NCBI GenBank assembly: GCA_020025345.1
Contig: JAHHSH010000016.1
Span: 1 to 30,058, forward strand
DNA: 30,058 nucleotides
Source of the DNA: Oscillospiraceae bacterium
GTDB lineage: Bacteria; Bacillota; Clostridia; Oscillospirales; Oscillospiraceae
Direction of reading: 5' to 3'
In this document: positions 7,272 to 14,106 of the stretch, piece after piece
Layout: every line of letters starts with the position of its first letter
Position numbering within the stretch: position 1 is the first letter of the stretch
The notes under the pieces: generated by a model
Databases searched by the model: none
What the model saw: the letters and a program-made list of their open reading frames with translations, nothing else
Told to the model about the DNA's origin: nothing
Translations under genes and position numbers: made by a program

Positions 7272-7649
7272 ATGAGATTCTGGTACTATATGTTCTCCGT
7301 TTCCCTGCTGATTCCCATTTTAATGATCCTTATGGGTGCCTGGCTTTACAAGCATCCTCCGAAAAAAATCAACGGTCTCTATGGCTATCGAACCAAACGT
7401 TCCATGAAAAATCAGGACACCTGGATCTATGCCCAGCGCTTTTCCGGCCGGCTGTATTTCCGTCTCGGCCTCGGGCTGCTGCCGCTGTCCGCCGTTGCCA
7501 TGCTCTTCTCGATGAAAAGCACCACCGCCACCATCAGCCGTCACGCCACGATCCTGTCCGTGGTGCAGATGGTCATCCTGCTGCTCCCCATTTTCTTCAC
7601 CGAGCGCGCTTTGCGTAAAACCTTTGACGATGACGGAAGACGTCTTTGA
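7272..7649 (+). CDS. SdpI family membrane protein
   Basis: A 125-residue protein with an N-terminal membrane segment (residues 5–25), then KHPPKKINGLYGYRTKRSMKNQDTWIYAQRFSGR, the signature of the SdpI family (PF13630), then two more hydrophobic segments (residues about 62–78 and 92–108). SdpI in Bacillus subtilis confers immunity to the SdpC toxin and signals to SdpR. Here no sdpC or ArsR-type sdpR is nearby, and the gene is the second of a two-gene unit with the uracil-DNA glycosylase, so an immunity role is not supported by context. The ribosome binding site AAGGAGG overlaps the upstream stop region. A terminator follows at once. Confidence 0.85.
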   Translation: MRFWYYMFSVSLLIPILMILMGAWLYKHPPKKINGLYGYRTKRSMKNQDTWIYAQRFSGRLYFRLGLGLLPLSAVAMLFSMKSTTATISRHATILSVVQMVILLLPIFFTERALRKTFDDDGRRL

Positions 7650-7654
7650 ATCCG

Positions 7655-7688
7655 AAAAAATTCCTGTACCTAAGTACAGGAATTTTTT
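7655..7688. terminator. Bidirectional terminator between SdpI-like and cupin-XRE genes
   Basis: AAAAAATTCCTGTAC (7655–7669) pairs with GTACAGGAATTTTTT (7674–7688) around a 4-nt loop. Runs of A and T at either end let it stop transcription in both directions. The regulator's stop codon on the minus strand overlaps its right edge. Confidence 0.9.
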
Positions 7689-8248
7689 TATTGCTCTTTT
7701 TTGTACTGGATCCGCTCAATGAGCCGCACCGTGGTATTGCACACATTGGTATAGCTATGGGGCAAATAACCGGGAAAGGTCAGACTGTCCCGATTTTCCA
7801 AGGTAAAATTTTCCTCCCCGCAGCAGATCTCCACCGTACCGGAGAGCACCGTGATATAGACCCGGGAGTTGGGAATCTTGTCCTCGGCCTGGTAGACCCC
7901 GGTCAGGAAAATATTCATGTAGCGGCTTTCGCTGCCACTGTCCTCCACATAGGGAAAGAGATCATAGCAAATCACCTTGCCGCCATCCAGTCTTTTCCCC
8001 AACGAATCCACACCGCGGTAGAAAAGTACCGGATCCTCCTCCCGATTGGCAATCAGCTGCTCCAACGGCACATGGAGGCCGTCGGCAATTTTGGCAAGGA
8101 CCGTGATGGTGGGATTCACAGCTCCACGCTCGATTTGACCAAGCATACTCTTGGAAACGCCGGTCAATGCCGCCGCCCGCTCAATGCTCAATTTCTGCCC
8201 CTTCCGGATCCGCTGAATATTATGTGCCACCGCCTGGTGAATCTCCAC
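7688..8248 (-). CDS. XRE-family regulator with C-terminal cupin domain
   Basis: A 186-residue DNA-binding regulator. An HTH_3 domain spans residues about 8–63, with recognition segment ALTGVSKSMLGQIERGAVNPTITVLAKIADGL. A cupin_2 domain spans about residues 105–180, with SRVYITVLSGTVEICCGEENFTLENRDSLTFPGYLPHSYTN. In this architecture the cupin usually senses a small molecule, and many members are autoregulated or control a neighbouring transporter; the ligand here is unknown. The start is a GTG at 8248 behind AGAAGGGG. Upstream is a near-perfect promoter, one of whose two TAATATATT copies overlaps the -10 box, consistent with autoregulation. The stop codon overlaps the shared terminator. Confidence 0.9.
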   Translation of the reverse strand: MEIHQAVAHNIQRIRKGQKLSIERAAALTGVSKSMLGQIERGAVNPTITVLAKIADGLHVPLEQLIANREEDPVLFYRGVDSLGKRLDGGKVICYDLFPYVEDSGSESRYMNIFLTGVYQAEDKIPNSRVYITVLSGTVEICCGEENFTLENRDSLTFPGYLPHSYTNVCNTTVRLIERIQYKKEQ

Positions 8249-8264
8249 ACGCGCCCCTTCTCTC

Positions 8265-8318
8265 TAATATATTGTTTCTTTTTTTCTATATAATATATTT
8301 TATTGCCCCTCGTGTCAA
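8265..8318 (-). promoter_or_regulatory. Promoter and candidate operator of the cupin-XRE gene
   Basis: On the minus strand TTGACA (8313–8318) and TATTAT (8290–8295) are 17 bp apart. The sequence TAATATATT occurs twice (8265–8273 and 8291–8299); each contains the 8-bp palindrome AATATATT. One copy overlaps the -10 box and one lies downstream of the start site, a placement fitting a repressor operator. Confidence 0.7.
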
Positions 8319-8360
8319 GTGTTTGCGCTATTCCTTCCGAAAAAAAGAAAGAGAACAGGC

Positions 8361-8410
8361 AGGAGAGAACTCCCATAGGTGCAAAGTGAACCGGAGGTAA
8401 GTCCGGTGCA
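8361..8410 (+). other. Short structured segment resembling a cobalamin-riboswitch fragment
   Basis: Within the 335-bp gap between the two divergent XRE genes, AGGTGC (8376–8381) is followed by GTGAA, a hairpin CCGGA/TCCGG (8390–8394 and 8401–8405, loop GGTAAG) and GTGCAG. The order recalls the GAA–hairpin–GCAG core of cobalamin riboswitches, but the following CCC and CACTGT blocks and the B12 box are absent. It lies upstream of the plus-strand promoter at 8536. It is at most a remnant, or an unrelated hairpin. The rest of the gap up to 8535 shows nothing recognisable. Confidence 0.25.
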
Positions 8411-8535
8411 GAAAAAGATGATATAGATGGTTTTAACAGGAATGACCTCTTCTATAAAATAATGTGCTTAACTATCTTTTTTCTCTATTCTTCTGTAGAA
8501 CTTCCTATTAAACCACCAACTCTCTTAACAGGCGG

Positions 8536-8564
8536 TTGCCAAAGGAATGTCTAAAAACTATAAT
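8536..8564 (+). promoter_or_regulatory. Sigma-A promoter of the membrane-anchored XRE gene
   Basis: TTGCCA (8536–8541) and TATAAT (8559–8564) are 17 bp apart. The predicted start site leaves a very short leader of about 13 nt before the ATG at 8584, which holds an AGGAGG site. Confidence 0.8.
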
Positions 8565-8583
8565 GTGGACAGGAGGCGAAAAA

Positions 8584-9336
8584 ATGTACGAACTTGATAA
8601 AGCAAAATTCGGAGCGTTTGTGGCCCAGCTCCGTAAGGAAATAGGGTATACACAGAAGGATCTGGCAGAGCAACTTCTGATTTCTGATAAAGCTGTCAGC
8701 AAATGGGAAACGGGAACAACCATTCCCGATACAGCTCTGCTGATTCCTCTTGCGGATCTTCTTGGCGTCACAGTAACGGAGCTGCTCACCGGGGAACGCA
8801 TGGAAAAGCAGGCAATGCCGCCGGAAAAGGTTGAGAATATCGTAAAAACAGTCATCACCTACACCGAAGCTGCTCCCGCGCGAGCATGGCAGAAAAAAAG
8901 CTTTTGGGGCGCTGCATTTGTATTTGCCTGTTTGGCAGATGTGGTATTTCTGTTTCTTCTATGGCAAAGAGGTCATCTGACGGAAGCTGTTATCACCAAC
9001 GCAGCACTCACGACACTGTTTGGTGCCTATTTCTGCTTCTTCGTACAGCTGAAGCTTCCCGCTTATTATGACCAAAACAAAATTTCAGGTGTCCATGACG
9101 GGGCGATCCGAATGAATATTCCCGGTCTCCATTTCAATAACAGCAACTGGCCGCATATCGTCAAAACCGGTCGATTGGCTATACTTGCAAGTATGGTAGT
9201 TTTCCCGCTTTTATCTATCGTTTTGGGGCAGCTCGTCCCGAAACTGTGGTTTGCTTCCGAGAAGATGGTCCTGCTGGTTATGATGCTGGGTGGACTATTT
9301 ATTCCTATGTACATTGTCGGAAAAAAATATGAATAA
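8584..9336 (+). CDS. XRE-family regulator with C-terminal membrane segments
   Basis: A 250-residue protein with an N-terminal HTH_3 domain (residues about 4–62: FVAQLRKEIGYTQKDLAEQLLISDKAVSKWETGTTIPDTALLIPLADLLGV). A linker and four hydrophobic stretches follow (residues about 107–124, 132–158, 198–220 and 226–243). The C-terminal pattern FNNSNWPHIVKTGRLA resembles membrane regions found attached to such regulators in Firmicutes. Such proteins are thought to be membrane-bound regulators that sense an envelope or peptide signal; the signal is unknown here. The start follows AGGAGG and was preferred to an in-frame ATG at 8536. The coding sequence is more A+T-rich than neighbouring housekeeping genes, a sign of possible transfer. 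There is no target gene beside it. Confidence 0.88.
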   Translation: MYELDKAKFGAFVAQLRKEIGYTQKDLAEQLLISDKAVSKWETGTTIPDTALLIPLADLLGVTVTELLTGERMEKQAMPPEKVENIVKTVITYTEAAPARAWQKKSFWGAAFVFACLADVVFLFLLWQRGHLTEAVITNAALTTLFGAYFCFFVQLKLPAYYDQNKISGVHDGAIRMNIPGLHFNNSNWPHIVKTGRLAILASMVVFPLLSIVLGQLVPKLWFASEKMVLLVMMLGGLFIPMYIVGKKYE

Positions 9337-9341
9337 GTAAG

Positions 9342-9378
9342 AAGCTGCTCATCGAACATTTGATTCGCTGGGCAGCTT
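9342..9378 (+). terminator. Probable terminator after the membrane-anchored XRE gene
   Basis: AAGCTGCTC (9342–9350) pairs with GGGCAGCTT (9370–9378), with CGAA/TTCG able to pair inside. A modest T-rich tail (TGCTTTG) follows. It lies 5 bp after the stop codon. Confidence 0.5.
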
Positions 9379-9651
9379 TGCTTTGCGGGGGCTCGCTTTG
9401 AGAGAACAAGCAGAGCGCCTGTCCGTCGTTGTCGGTCTTGGTACGGGAGATCCAGCAGGTTTGCGCGCAGAAGCCCACACCCACATTCTTCCCCAGTAGA
9501 AACACGAAACCACCTAACAGAAAAAAGGCGGCTGTGCCGCAGCACAACCGCCCTCCTACAGGAACAAATCTTAATTTTGATAGGGGTTCACAAAATATCC
9601 CTATGGAACGCCGCTAAGCTGTCCGCCTTCTTTTCATTTCCTTGCTAACCG
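9379..9651. other. Gene-free stretch between regulator and cysS
   Basis: No gene with a ribosome binding site or family match is seen here. The minus strand is open for 80 codons across 9305–9547, but that frame runs through the cysS terminator and the 3' end of the XRE gene, so it is unlikely to be coding. The only supported element is the terminator at 9521–9552. Confidence 0.6.
9521..9552 (-). terminator. Rho-independent terminator of cysS
   Basis: On the minus strand GGCGG and GTGC pair with GCAC and CCGCC around a TGCG loop, interrupted by a 2×2 internal loop. Six T residues follow (9526 to 9521). It lies about 100 bp after the cysS stop codon. Confidence 0.8.
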
Positions 9652-11106
9652 TTAGGCGCGCTTCCACTTGGCGCCGCCGGCCACATCGGTGATCTCGATG
9701 CCCTGAGCCTTCAGCTCGTCGCGGATACGATCCGCCTCGGCAAAGTTCTTTGCCTTCTTGGCGTCGGCACGGGCACGGATCAGTGCCTCCACCTCTGCGT
9801 TCTCCTCGCCGTCCTCGGAGATGACGGTGAAGCCCGCAGCGGGAGCAGCAGCCTGTGCGGCCTGCTTGGCACGGAGCTCGGCAGCCTTCTTCAGAAGATC
9901 CAGCCCCAGCACTGCATCGAAGCTGTCGATCAGTGCCAGCTTAGTCACGTCATCAGTCTTGGCCTTCAGCACATCATAGAGGGCCGTGATACCCATGGAG
10001 GTGTTGAGGTCGTTGTCCATGCCCTTCATGAACTTGGCCTTGTACTCGTCGAACGCCGCCTGATCCACTGCAGTATCGCCGGGCTTCAAAGCAACGATCT
10101 TAGCAATCAGCTTCTGGTAGGCCACCACGGCATTATCCAGATTCTCCCAAGTGAACACAAGGCTCTTGCGGTAGTGACTCTGCAGGCAGAAGAAACGGTA
10201 GGACAGAGGATCATAGCCCTTCTCCTCCAGCAAAGAGACCGTCAAGAACTCGCCCTTGGACTTGGACATCTTGCCGTCATTGGTGTTCAGATGCAGCACA
10301 TGGACCCACCAGTTGCACCACTTGTGGCCCAGATAGCTCTCGGACTGGGCGATCTCGTTGGTGTGGTGCGGGAAGGCATTGTCGATGCCGCCGCAGTGGA
10401 TATCCAGATCCTCGCCCAGATGCTTCATGGAGATACCGGAGCACTCAATGTGCCAGCCGGGATAGCCCACGCCCCAGGGGGAGTCCCATTTCAGTGCCTG
10501 ATCCTCGAACTTGGACTTGGTGAACCACAGCACAAAGTCGTTCTTATTGCGCTTGTTGGGATCCTCCTCCACGCCCTCACGGACGCCGACTGCCAGATCC
10601 TCCTCCTTGTGCTCGTTGAACACATAGTAACGCTCCAACTTAGAAGTATCAAAATACACGTTGCCACCGGCCTCATAAGCATAGCCCGTATCCATCAAGC
10701 GGGAAATGATCTTGATATACTCATCAATGCAATGGGTGGCAGGTTCCACCACGTCGGGGCGCTTGATGTTCAGCTTGCGGCAATCCTCGAAGAATGCGTC
10801 CGTATAATACTGGGCGATCTCCATCACCGTCTTATGCTCACGGCGGGCGCCCTTGAGCATCTTATCCTCGCCCTCGTCGGCATCGGAGGTCAGATGGCCC
10901 ACGTCGGTGATATTCATAACGCGCTTTACGTTATAGCCCACAAAGCGCAGGTACTTTTCCAGCACGTCTTCCATGATATAGGAGCGCAGGTTGCCGATAT
11001 GGGCAAAGTGGTACACCGTGGGGCCGCAGGTGTACATCTTCACGATGTCGGGATGATTGGGGACAAATTCCGCCTTTTTATGGGTCGCTGAATTGTAGAG
11101 ATACAT
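9652..11106 (-). CDS. cysS: Cysteinyl-tRNA synthetase
   Basis: A 484-residue class I aminoacyl-tRNA synthetase that charges tRNA-Cys. The HIGH-type motif HIGN is at residues 36–39 and the KMSKS motif at 279–283. The zinc ligands are expected to be Cys27 (TCGPT), Cys222 (WHIECSG) and His/Glu in FPHHTNE near 247. The N-terminus MYLYNSATHKKAEFVP and the overall length are normal. The start at 11106 follows AAGGAG; a longer frame reaching 11211 would run into the T-box terminator and is rejected. Upstream lies a complete T-box leader with a consensus promoter, so expression should respond to uncharged tRNA-Cys. The gene is a single-gene unit closed by a terminator at 9521–9552. Confidence 0.97.
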   Translation of the reverse strand: MYLYNSATHKKAEFVPNHPDIVKMYTCGPTVYHFAHIGNLRSYIMEDVLEKYLRFVGYNVKRVMNITDVGHLTSDADEGEDKMLKGARREHKTVMEIAQYYTDAFFEDCRKLNIKRPDVVEPATHCIDEYIKIISRLMDTGYAYEAGGNVYFDTSKLERYYVFNEHKEEDLAVGVREGVEEDPNKRNKNDFVLWFTKSKFEDQALKWDSPWGVGYPGWHIECSGISMKHLGEDLDIHCGGIDNAFPHHTNEIAQSESYLGHKWCNWWVHVLHLNTNDGKMSKSKGEFLTVSLLEEKGYDPLSYRFFCLQSHYRKSLVFTWENLDNAVVAYQKLIAKIVALKPGDTAVDQAAFDEYKAKFMKGMDNDLNTSMGITALYDVLKAKTDDVTKLALIDSFDAVLGLDLLKKAAELRAKQAAQAAAPAAGFTVISEDGEENAEVEALIRARADAKKAKNFAEADRIRDELKAQGIEITDVAGGAKWKRA

Positions 11107-11149
11107 AGTTTTTTCTCCTTTATTTTCATCTATACTTTGATTTACTAAT

Positions 11150-11390
11150 AAAAAACGCCTCCCATGCCCAAAAAGGCATGAGAGGCGACAATTACAAAAT
11201 CGCGGTTCCACTCTCGTTTATCACTTGTGGCGCTGGCCATAACGCAGGCCATACGGAGGGCATCTACATCCCCCGCGCTCCCGGACGCACTTTCCGCTCC
11301 CCCTTGGCAGGCCTGCTTACAGCCGGTGACAGGCCCTCTCTGTGTCAAGTGATGGTGCATACTCTTTCCGATCATCACGCTATTCAATTT
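11150..11390 (-). ncRNA. T-box leader RNA controlling cysS
   Basis: On the minus strand the leader shows stem I elements (GATCGGAAAGAGTATG, then CAGAGAG and the arm GGCCTG…CAGGCC) and the conserved T-box sequence AGAGTGGAACCGCG (11201–11214). The intrinsic terminator is CGCCTCCCATGCC paired with GGCATGAGAGGCG (11156–11187), followed by six T residues. A TGC (Cys) triplet at 11287–11289 in AAAGTGCGTCC, on the 3' side of stem I, is the best specifier candidate. Its position was not confirmed by a structural alignment. The family binds uncharged tRNA to favour an antiterminator; here the target is cysS. Confidence 0.92.
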
Positions 11391-11396
11391 AAAATT

Positions 11397-11425
11397 ATTA
11401 TACCTGCATGGCACGGTGCTGTCAA
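11397..11425 (-). promoter_or_regulatory. Consensus sigma-A promoter of the cysS T-box transcript
   Basis: On the minus strand TTGACA (11420–11425) and TATAAT (11397–11402) are both perfect consensus, with a 17-bp spacer. The predicted start near 11390 begins the T-box leader. Confidence 0.93.
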
Positions 11426-11561
11426 GTCAGCGGTGATATTTTCATCGGCGGGTTTTGGCGATCCAGAGGCCGCCCATCACCTCGGTCAACTGTTTGGGGG
11501 ATAGCCCCACAGACTGCTACCAACCAACAATTGCCTCTGTGCAATGATCCGTTGCAGGGAT

Positions 11562-11589
11562 AAAAAAGGCAGGAGGTTCCCCTCCTGCC
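11562..11589 (-). terminator. Rho-independent terminator after pgsA
   Basis: A 9-bp perfect stem, GGCAGGAGG/CCTCCTGCC (11568–11576 and 11581–11589), with a 4-nt loop and six T residues on the minus strand (11567 to 11562). It starts 7 bp after the pgsA stop codon. The 136 bp between it and the cysS promoter hold no supported gene. Confidence 0.92.
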
Positions 11590-11595
11590 TCTTCT

Positions 11596-12120
11596 TCACT
11601 TTACATCCTTGAACACATCGGCATTCTTGGCGAAATACTCCGCGCCGGAATAAACCGTGGTCACCAAGATCACACCTTGGCACACCAGATTCAGCCAATC
11701 GGGAATACCGAACAGCATCAGGCAGATGCACACCATGGTGCTGGCAGTCTTTACCTTGCCGGACCATCCGGCGGCAATGACACGGCCCTTTTCCACGGCG
11801 ACCATACGCATACCGGACACGGCAAATTCACGCAGCAGCACCGTGGCCAGCACCCAGGCAGCCATCTGCCCCTGCTGGACGAACCAGCACAAAGCCGCCA
11901 TCACCAGGCACTTGTCGGCCAGAGGGTCCATGAACTTACCGAAGTCGGACACCTGATTATAGTGGCGGGCAATATAGCCGTCCAGCAAATCCGTTAGGCA
12001 GGCGATCACATAGACCGCCAGAGCCACATAGCCGCTGCCCGGAAAGCCCCAGTACAGGATAATCAGAAACGCGGGAATCATCAGCACCCGCAAAATCGTC
12101 AGTTTATTGGCAGTTGTCAT
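11596..12120 (-). CDS. pgsA: CDP-diacylglycerol–glycerol-3-phosphate 3-phosphatidyltransferase
   Basis: A 174-residue membrane enzyme that makes phosphatidylglycerol phosphate from CDP-diacylglycerol and glycerol 3-phosphate, the committed step of phosphatidylglycerol synthesis. The CDP-alcohol phosphotransferase motif is complete: D44-x2-D47-G48-x2-A51-R52-x8-G61-x3-D65-x3-D69, in TDLLDGYIARHYNQVSDFGKFMDPLADK. About five hydrophobic segments are seen. The start at 12120 follows GGAGGAACAAGA, and its ATGA overlaps the rimO stop codon by 4 nt, which implies translational coupling. An in-frame ATG 15 bp upstream lies inside rimO and lacks a better site. It is the last gene of the recA–recX–rimO–pgsA run. 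Confidence 0.95.
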   Translation of the reverse strand: MTTANKLTILRVLMIPAFLIILYWGFPGSGYVALAVYVIACLTDLLDGYIARHYNQVSDFGKFMDPLADKCLVMAALCWFVQQGQMAAWVLATVLLREFAVSGMRMVAVEKGRVIAAGWSGKVKTASTMVCICLMLFGIPDWLNLVCQGVILVTTVYSGAEYFAKNADVFKDVK

Positions 12121-13448
12121 TCTTGTTCCTCCCAAAGTTCGCCGGTCAGTTCACCGTCCATGCTGCCGGTGATACGCACCGGCACAAATTCGCCTTCTTC
12201 TACCTTACGCTCTGCGGTAAAGTAGATATGTCCATCAATGTCGGGGGATTCCGCCCAGCTGCGTCCACGATAGCTCATGGACTGGCTGTCCCAGCCCTCG
12301 CACAGCACCTCGGTCACATCGCCCATGCGGCTCTCGTTGAAATCGTCCATGATGCGGGACTGGACATCCACCACCAGCTCAGCGCGGCGCTCCGCCTCGG
12401 CAGTGTCCACCCGGTTGGTCATGCGCTCGGCTGCCGTGCCCTCCTCCGGGGAGTAGGGGAACACACCGGCACGCTCAATGCGTACCACCTGCAAAAATTC
12501 ACACAGTTCCTCAAATGCCGCCTCGTCCTCATAGGGAAGGCCGGTGATAAGGCTGGTGCGCAGCACCAGATGTGGGATCTTGGCGCGCAGCTTCTCAAAG
12601 AGCTCCAGCAGCTCCGCCTTAGTGTTGTGGCGGCGCATAGCTTTGAGAATCTGGTCATTGCAGTGCTGAATAGGCATGTCAATGTACTTGAGAATTTTGG
12701 GTTCGGCTGCGATGGTGTCAATCAGTTCATCGTCGATGGCATCGGGGTAGAGATAGTGCAGACGCACCCAGTGGAAGTCCATCTTGCACAGCTCCCGCAG
12801 CAGCGTAGAGAGCATCTTCTTGCCGTCGTAGAGATCCATGCCGTAGCGGGTGATATCCTGCGCGATGACGATAATCTCCTTCACACCGTTCTCGGCCATC
12901 TGCCGTGCCTCCGCCAGCACATCCTCCAGCTTACGGCTGCGGTAGCGGCCGCGGAGCTTGGGGATAATGCAGTAGGCGCAGCGGTTGTCGCAGCCCTCGG
13001 CAATACGCAAAAAGGCATAGTAACTGGGAGTAGTCAAAATCCGGTCGAACTCGTCCACAGCGGCGTGGATGTCTCCGAAGCGGCGGGGCTTTCCGCCGCC
13101 CACCACCTCGCGCAGGGCAGAGACGATCTCACCGTAGCTGCCGGTGCCCATGACGCCGTCCACTTCCGGCAGATCCTCCATGATCTCCTCTTTATAGCGC
13201 TGGCTCAGGCATCCAGTAACCAGAATCTTGCCCACCTGTCCCGCCTTTTTCAGTTCTGCCACGGCCAGAATATTGTCAATGGCCTCTTCCTTGGCGCTGT
13301 CGATGAAGCCACAGGTGTTGATGACCACCACATCCGCGCCTTCCGGCTGGGGCAGCAGTTCAAAACCCGCCTGACGACATAGTGCCATCATCTGCTCAGT
13401 GTTCACCGTATTTTTGGCACAGCCAAGAGAAATAAATGAAACTTTCAC
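12117..13448 (-). CDS. rimO: Ribosomal protein S12 methylthiotransferase
   Basis: A 443-residue radical SAM enzyme that adds a methylthio group to an aspartate of ribosomal protein S12. The N-terminal UPF0004 domain carries Cys10, Cys46 and Cys80 for the auxiliary cluster (SLGCAKN, INTCGFID, VTGC). The radical SAM motif CxxxCxxC is at Cys153, Cys157 and Cys160 (EGCDNRCAYC), followed by IIPKLRGRYRSR, typical of RimO rather than MiaB. A TRAM domain forms the last 60 or so residues. The start is a GTG at 13448 behind GAGGATATACGA. It sits 31 bp after recX and overlaps pgsA by 4 nt. Confidence 0.95.
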   Translation of the reverse strand: MKVSFISLGCAKNTVNTEQMMALCRQAGFELLPQPEGADVVVINTCGFIDSAKEEAIDNILAVAELKKAGQVGKILVTGCLSQRYKEEIMEDLPEVDGVMGTGSYGEIVSALREVVGGGKPRRFGDIHAAVDEFDRILTTPSYYAFLRIAEGCDNRCAYCIIPKLRGRYRSRKLEDVLAEARQMAENGVKEIIVIAQDITRYGMDLYDGKKMLSTLLRELCKMDFHWVRLHYLYPDAIDDELIDTIAAEPKILKYIDMPIQHCNDQILKAMRRHNTKAELLELFEKLRAKIPHLVLRTSLITGLPYEDEAAFEELCEFLQVVRIERAGVFPYSPEEGTAAERMTNRVDTAEAERRAELVVDVQSRIMDDFNESRMGDVTEVLCEGWDSQSMSYRGRSWAESPDIDGHIYFTAERKVEEGEFVPVRITGSMDGELTGELWEEQE

Positions 13449-13479
13449 TCGTATATCCTCACAATCTTATATCCTTATA

Positions 13480-14106
13480 TCAATCCTCCGGCAGCTCCTC
13501 GCCGCCGATAAAATGCTCCAGTACAGGCCGGATCTCCTGCCAGACAAAACCACGGCGCTGCAGCATAGCTGCCAGCTTCCGCCCCTCGTCCCGGTCGGGC
13601 ACACGTCCCTTGAGTCGGCTGCGCAGCACATGGGCAATCGTCTCTTCCGGTGGCGGCAGCTCTTCCAGTGCCTCGTCCCACAGTGCCCGGTCGATTCCAC
13701 GGCGCTGCAGCTCCTGCCGCACACGCATGACACCATAACCGTTGTGTCCATAGTGACGCACGATGGCAGAAGCATAGGCCTCGTCATTCACCGCACCCAG
13801 TTCCTCCAGCCAGTCCACCGTGTCTGCGGCCTCCGCATCGGTAGCACCACGGCGCTGCAGCCGGTTCGTCAGTTCTTTTTTTGAGAGCATCCGGGCCGAA
13901 GCCAGCTGCGCTCCACGGGATCGCAGCTGATAGCGCCGGGAGACTTCCCTTAATTCTACCACAGTTTCCTCGGATAAGTCCATACCTGTCTGCAAGCCAA
14001 AGCGCAGGAGCGCTTCCCCGGTGATCCGCAAGAGCTCGCCGCCCTCCAGATACACCAGGATTCGCTCCTGCTTATGCTTTGAATTCTCTATTTTCTCAAT
14101 CCGCAT
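13480..14106 (-). CDS. recX: RecA regulatory protein RecX
   Basis: A protein of about 208 residues that modulates RecA filament assembly. It consists mostly of three-helix RecX repeats: ARMLSKKELTNRLQRRGATDAEAADTVDWLEELGAVNDEAYASAIVRHYGHN, then YGVMRVRQELQRRGIDRALWDEAL, then a third, LKGRVPDRDEGRKLAAMLQRRGFVWQEI. The start is uncertain. ATG at 14106 (MRIEKIENSKHK) gives an 11-nt overlap with the recA stop codon; an ATG at 14118 is in the same frame. Neither has a clear ribosome binding site, which suggests coupling to recA translation. rimO begins 31 bp after its stop codon. Confidence 0.88.
   Translation of the reverse strand: MRIEKIENSKHKQERILVYLEGGELLRITGEALLRFGLQTGMDLSEETVVELREVSRRYQLRSRGAQLASARMLSKKELTNRLQRRGATDAEAADTVDWLEELGAVNDEAYASAIVRHYGHNGYGVMRVRQELQRRGIDRALWDEALEELPPPEETIAHVLRSRLKGRVPDRDEGRKLAAMLQRRGFVWQEIRPVLEHFIGGEELPED

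Noticed and set aside
7272..7649. SdpI-like protein as an immunity gene of a killing-factor system
   Set aside because: No SdpC-like toxin or SdpR-like repressor is nearby; it is cotranscribed with a DNA repair gene, so only the family assignment is kept.
9305..9547. 80-codon open frame on the minus strand between cysS and the XRE regulator
   Set aside because: It runs through the cysS terminator and into the 3' end of the XRE gene, has no ribosome binding site and matches no family I recognise.
11442..11510. 22-residue minus-strand frame containing LSPKQLTEVMGG, which resembles a double-glycine peptide leader
   Set aside because: It has a GTG start with no ribosome binding site, no promoter between the pgsA terminator and it, and no transporter or processing protease nearby. 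The likeness is probably chance.
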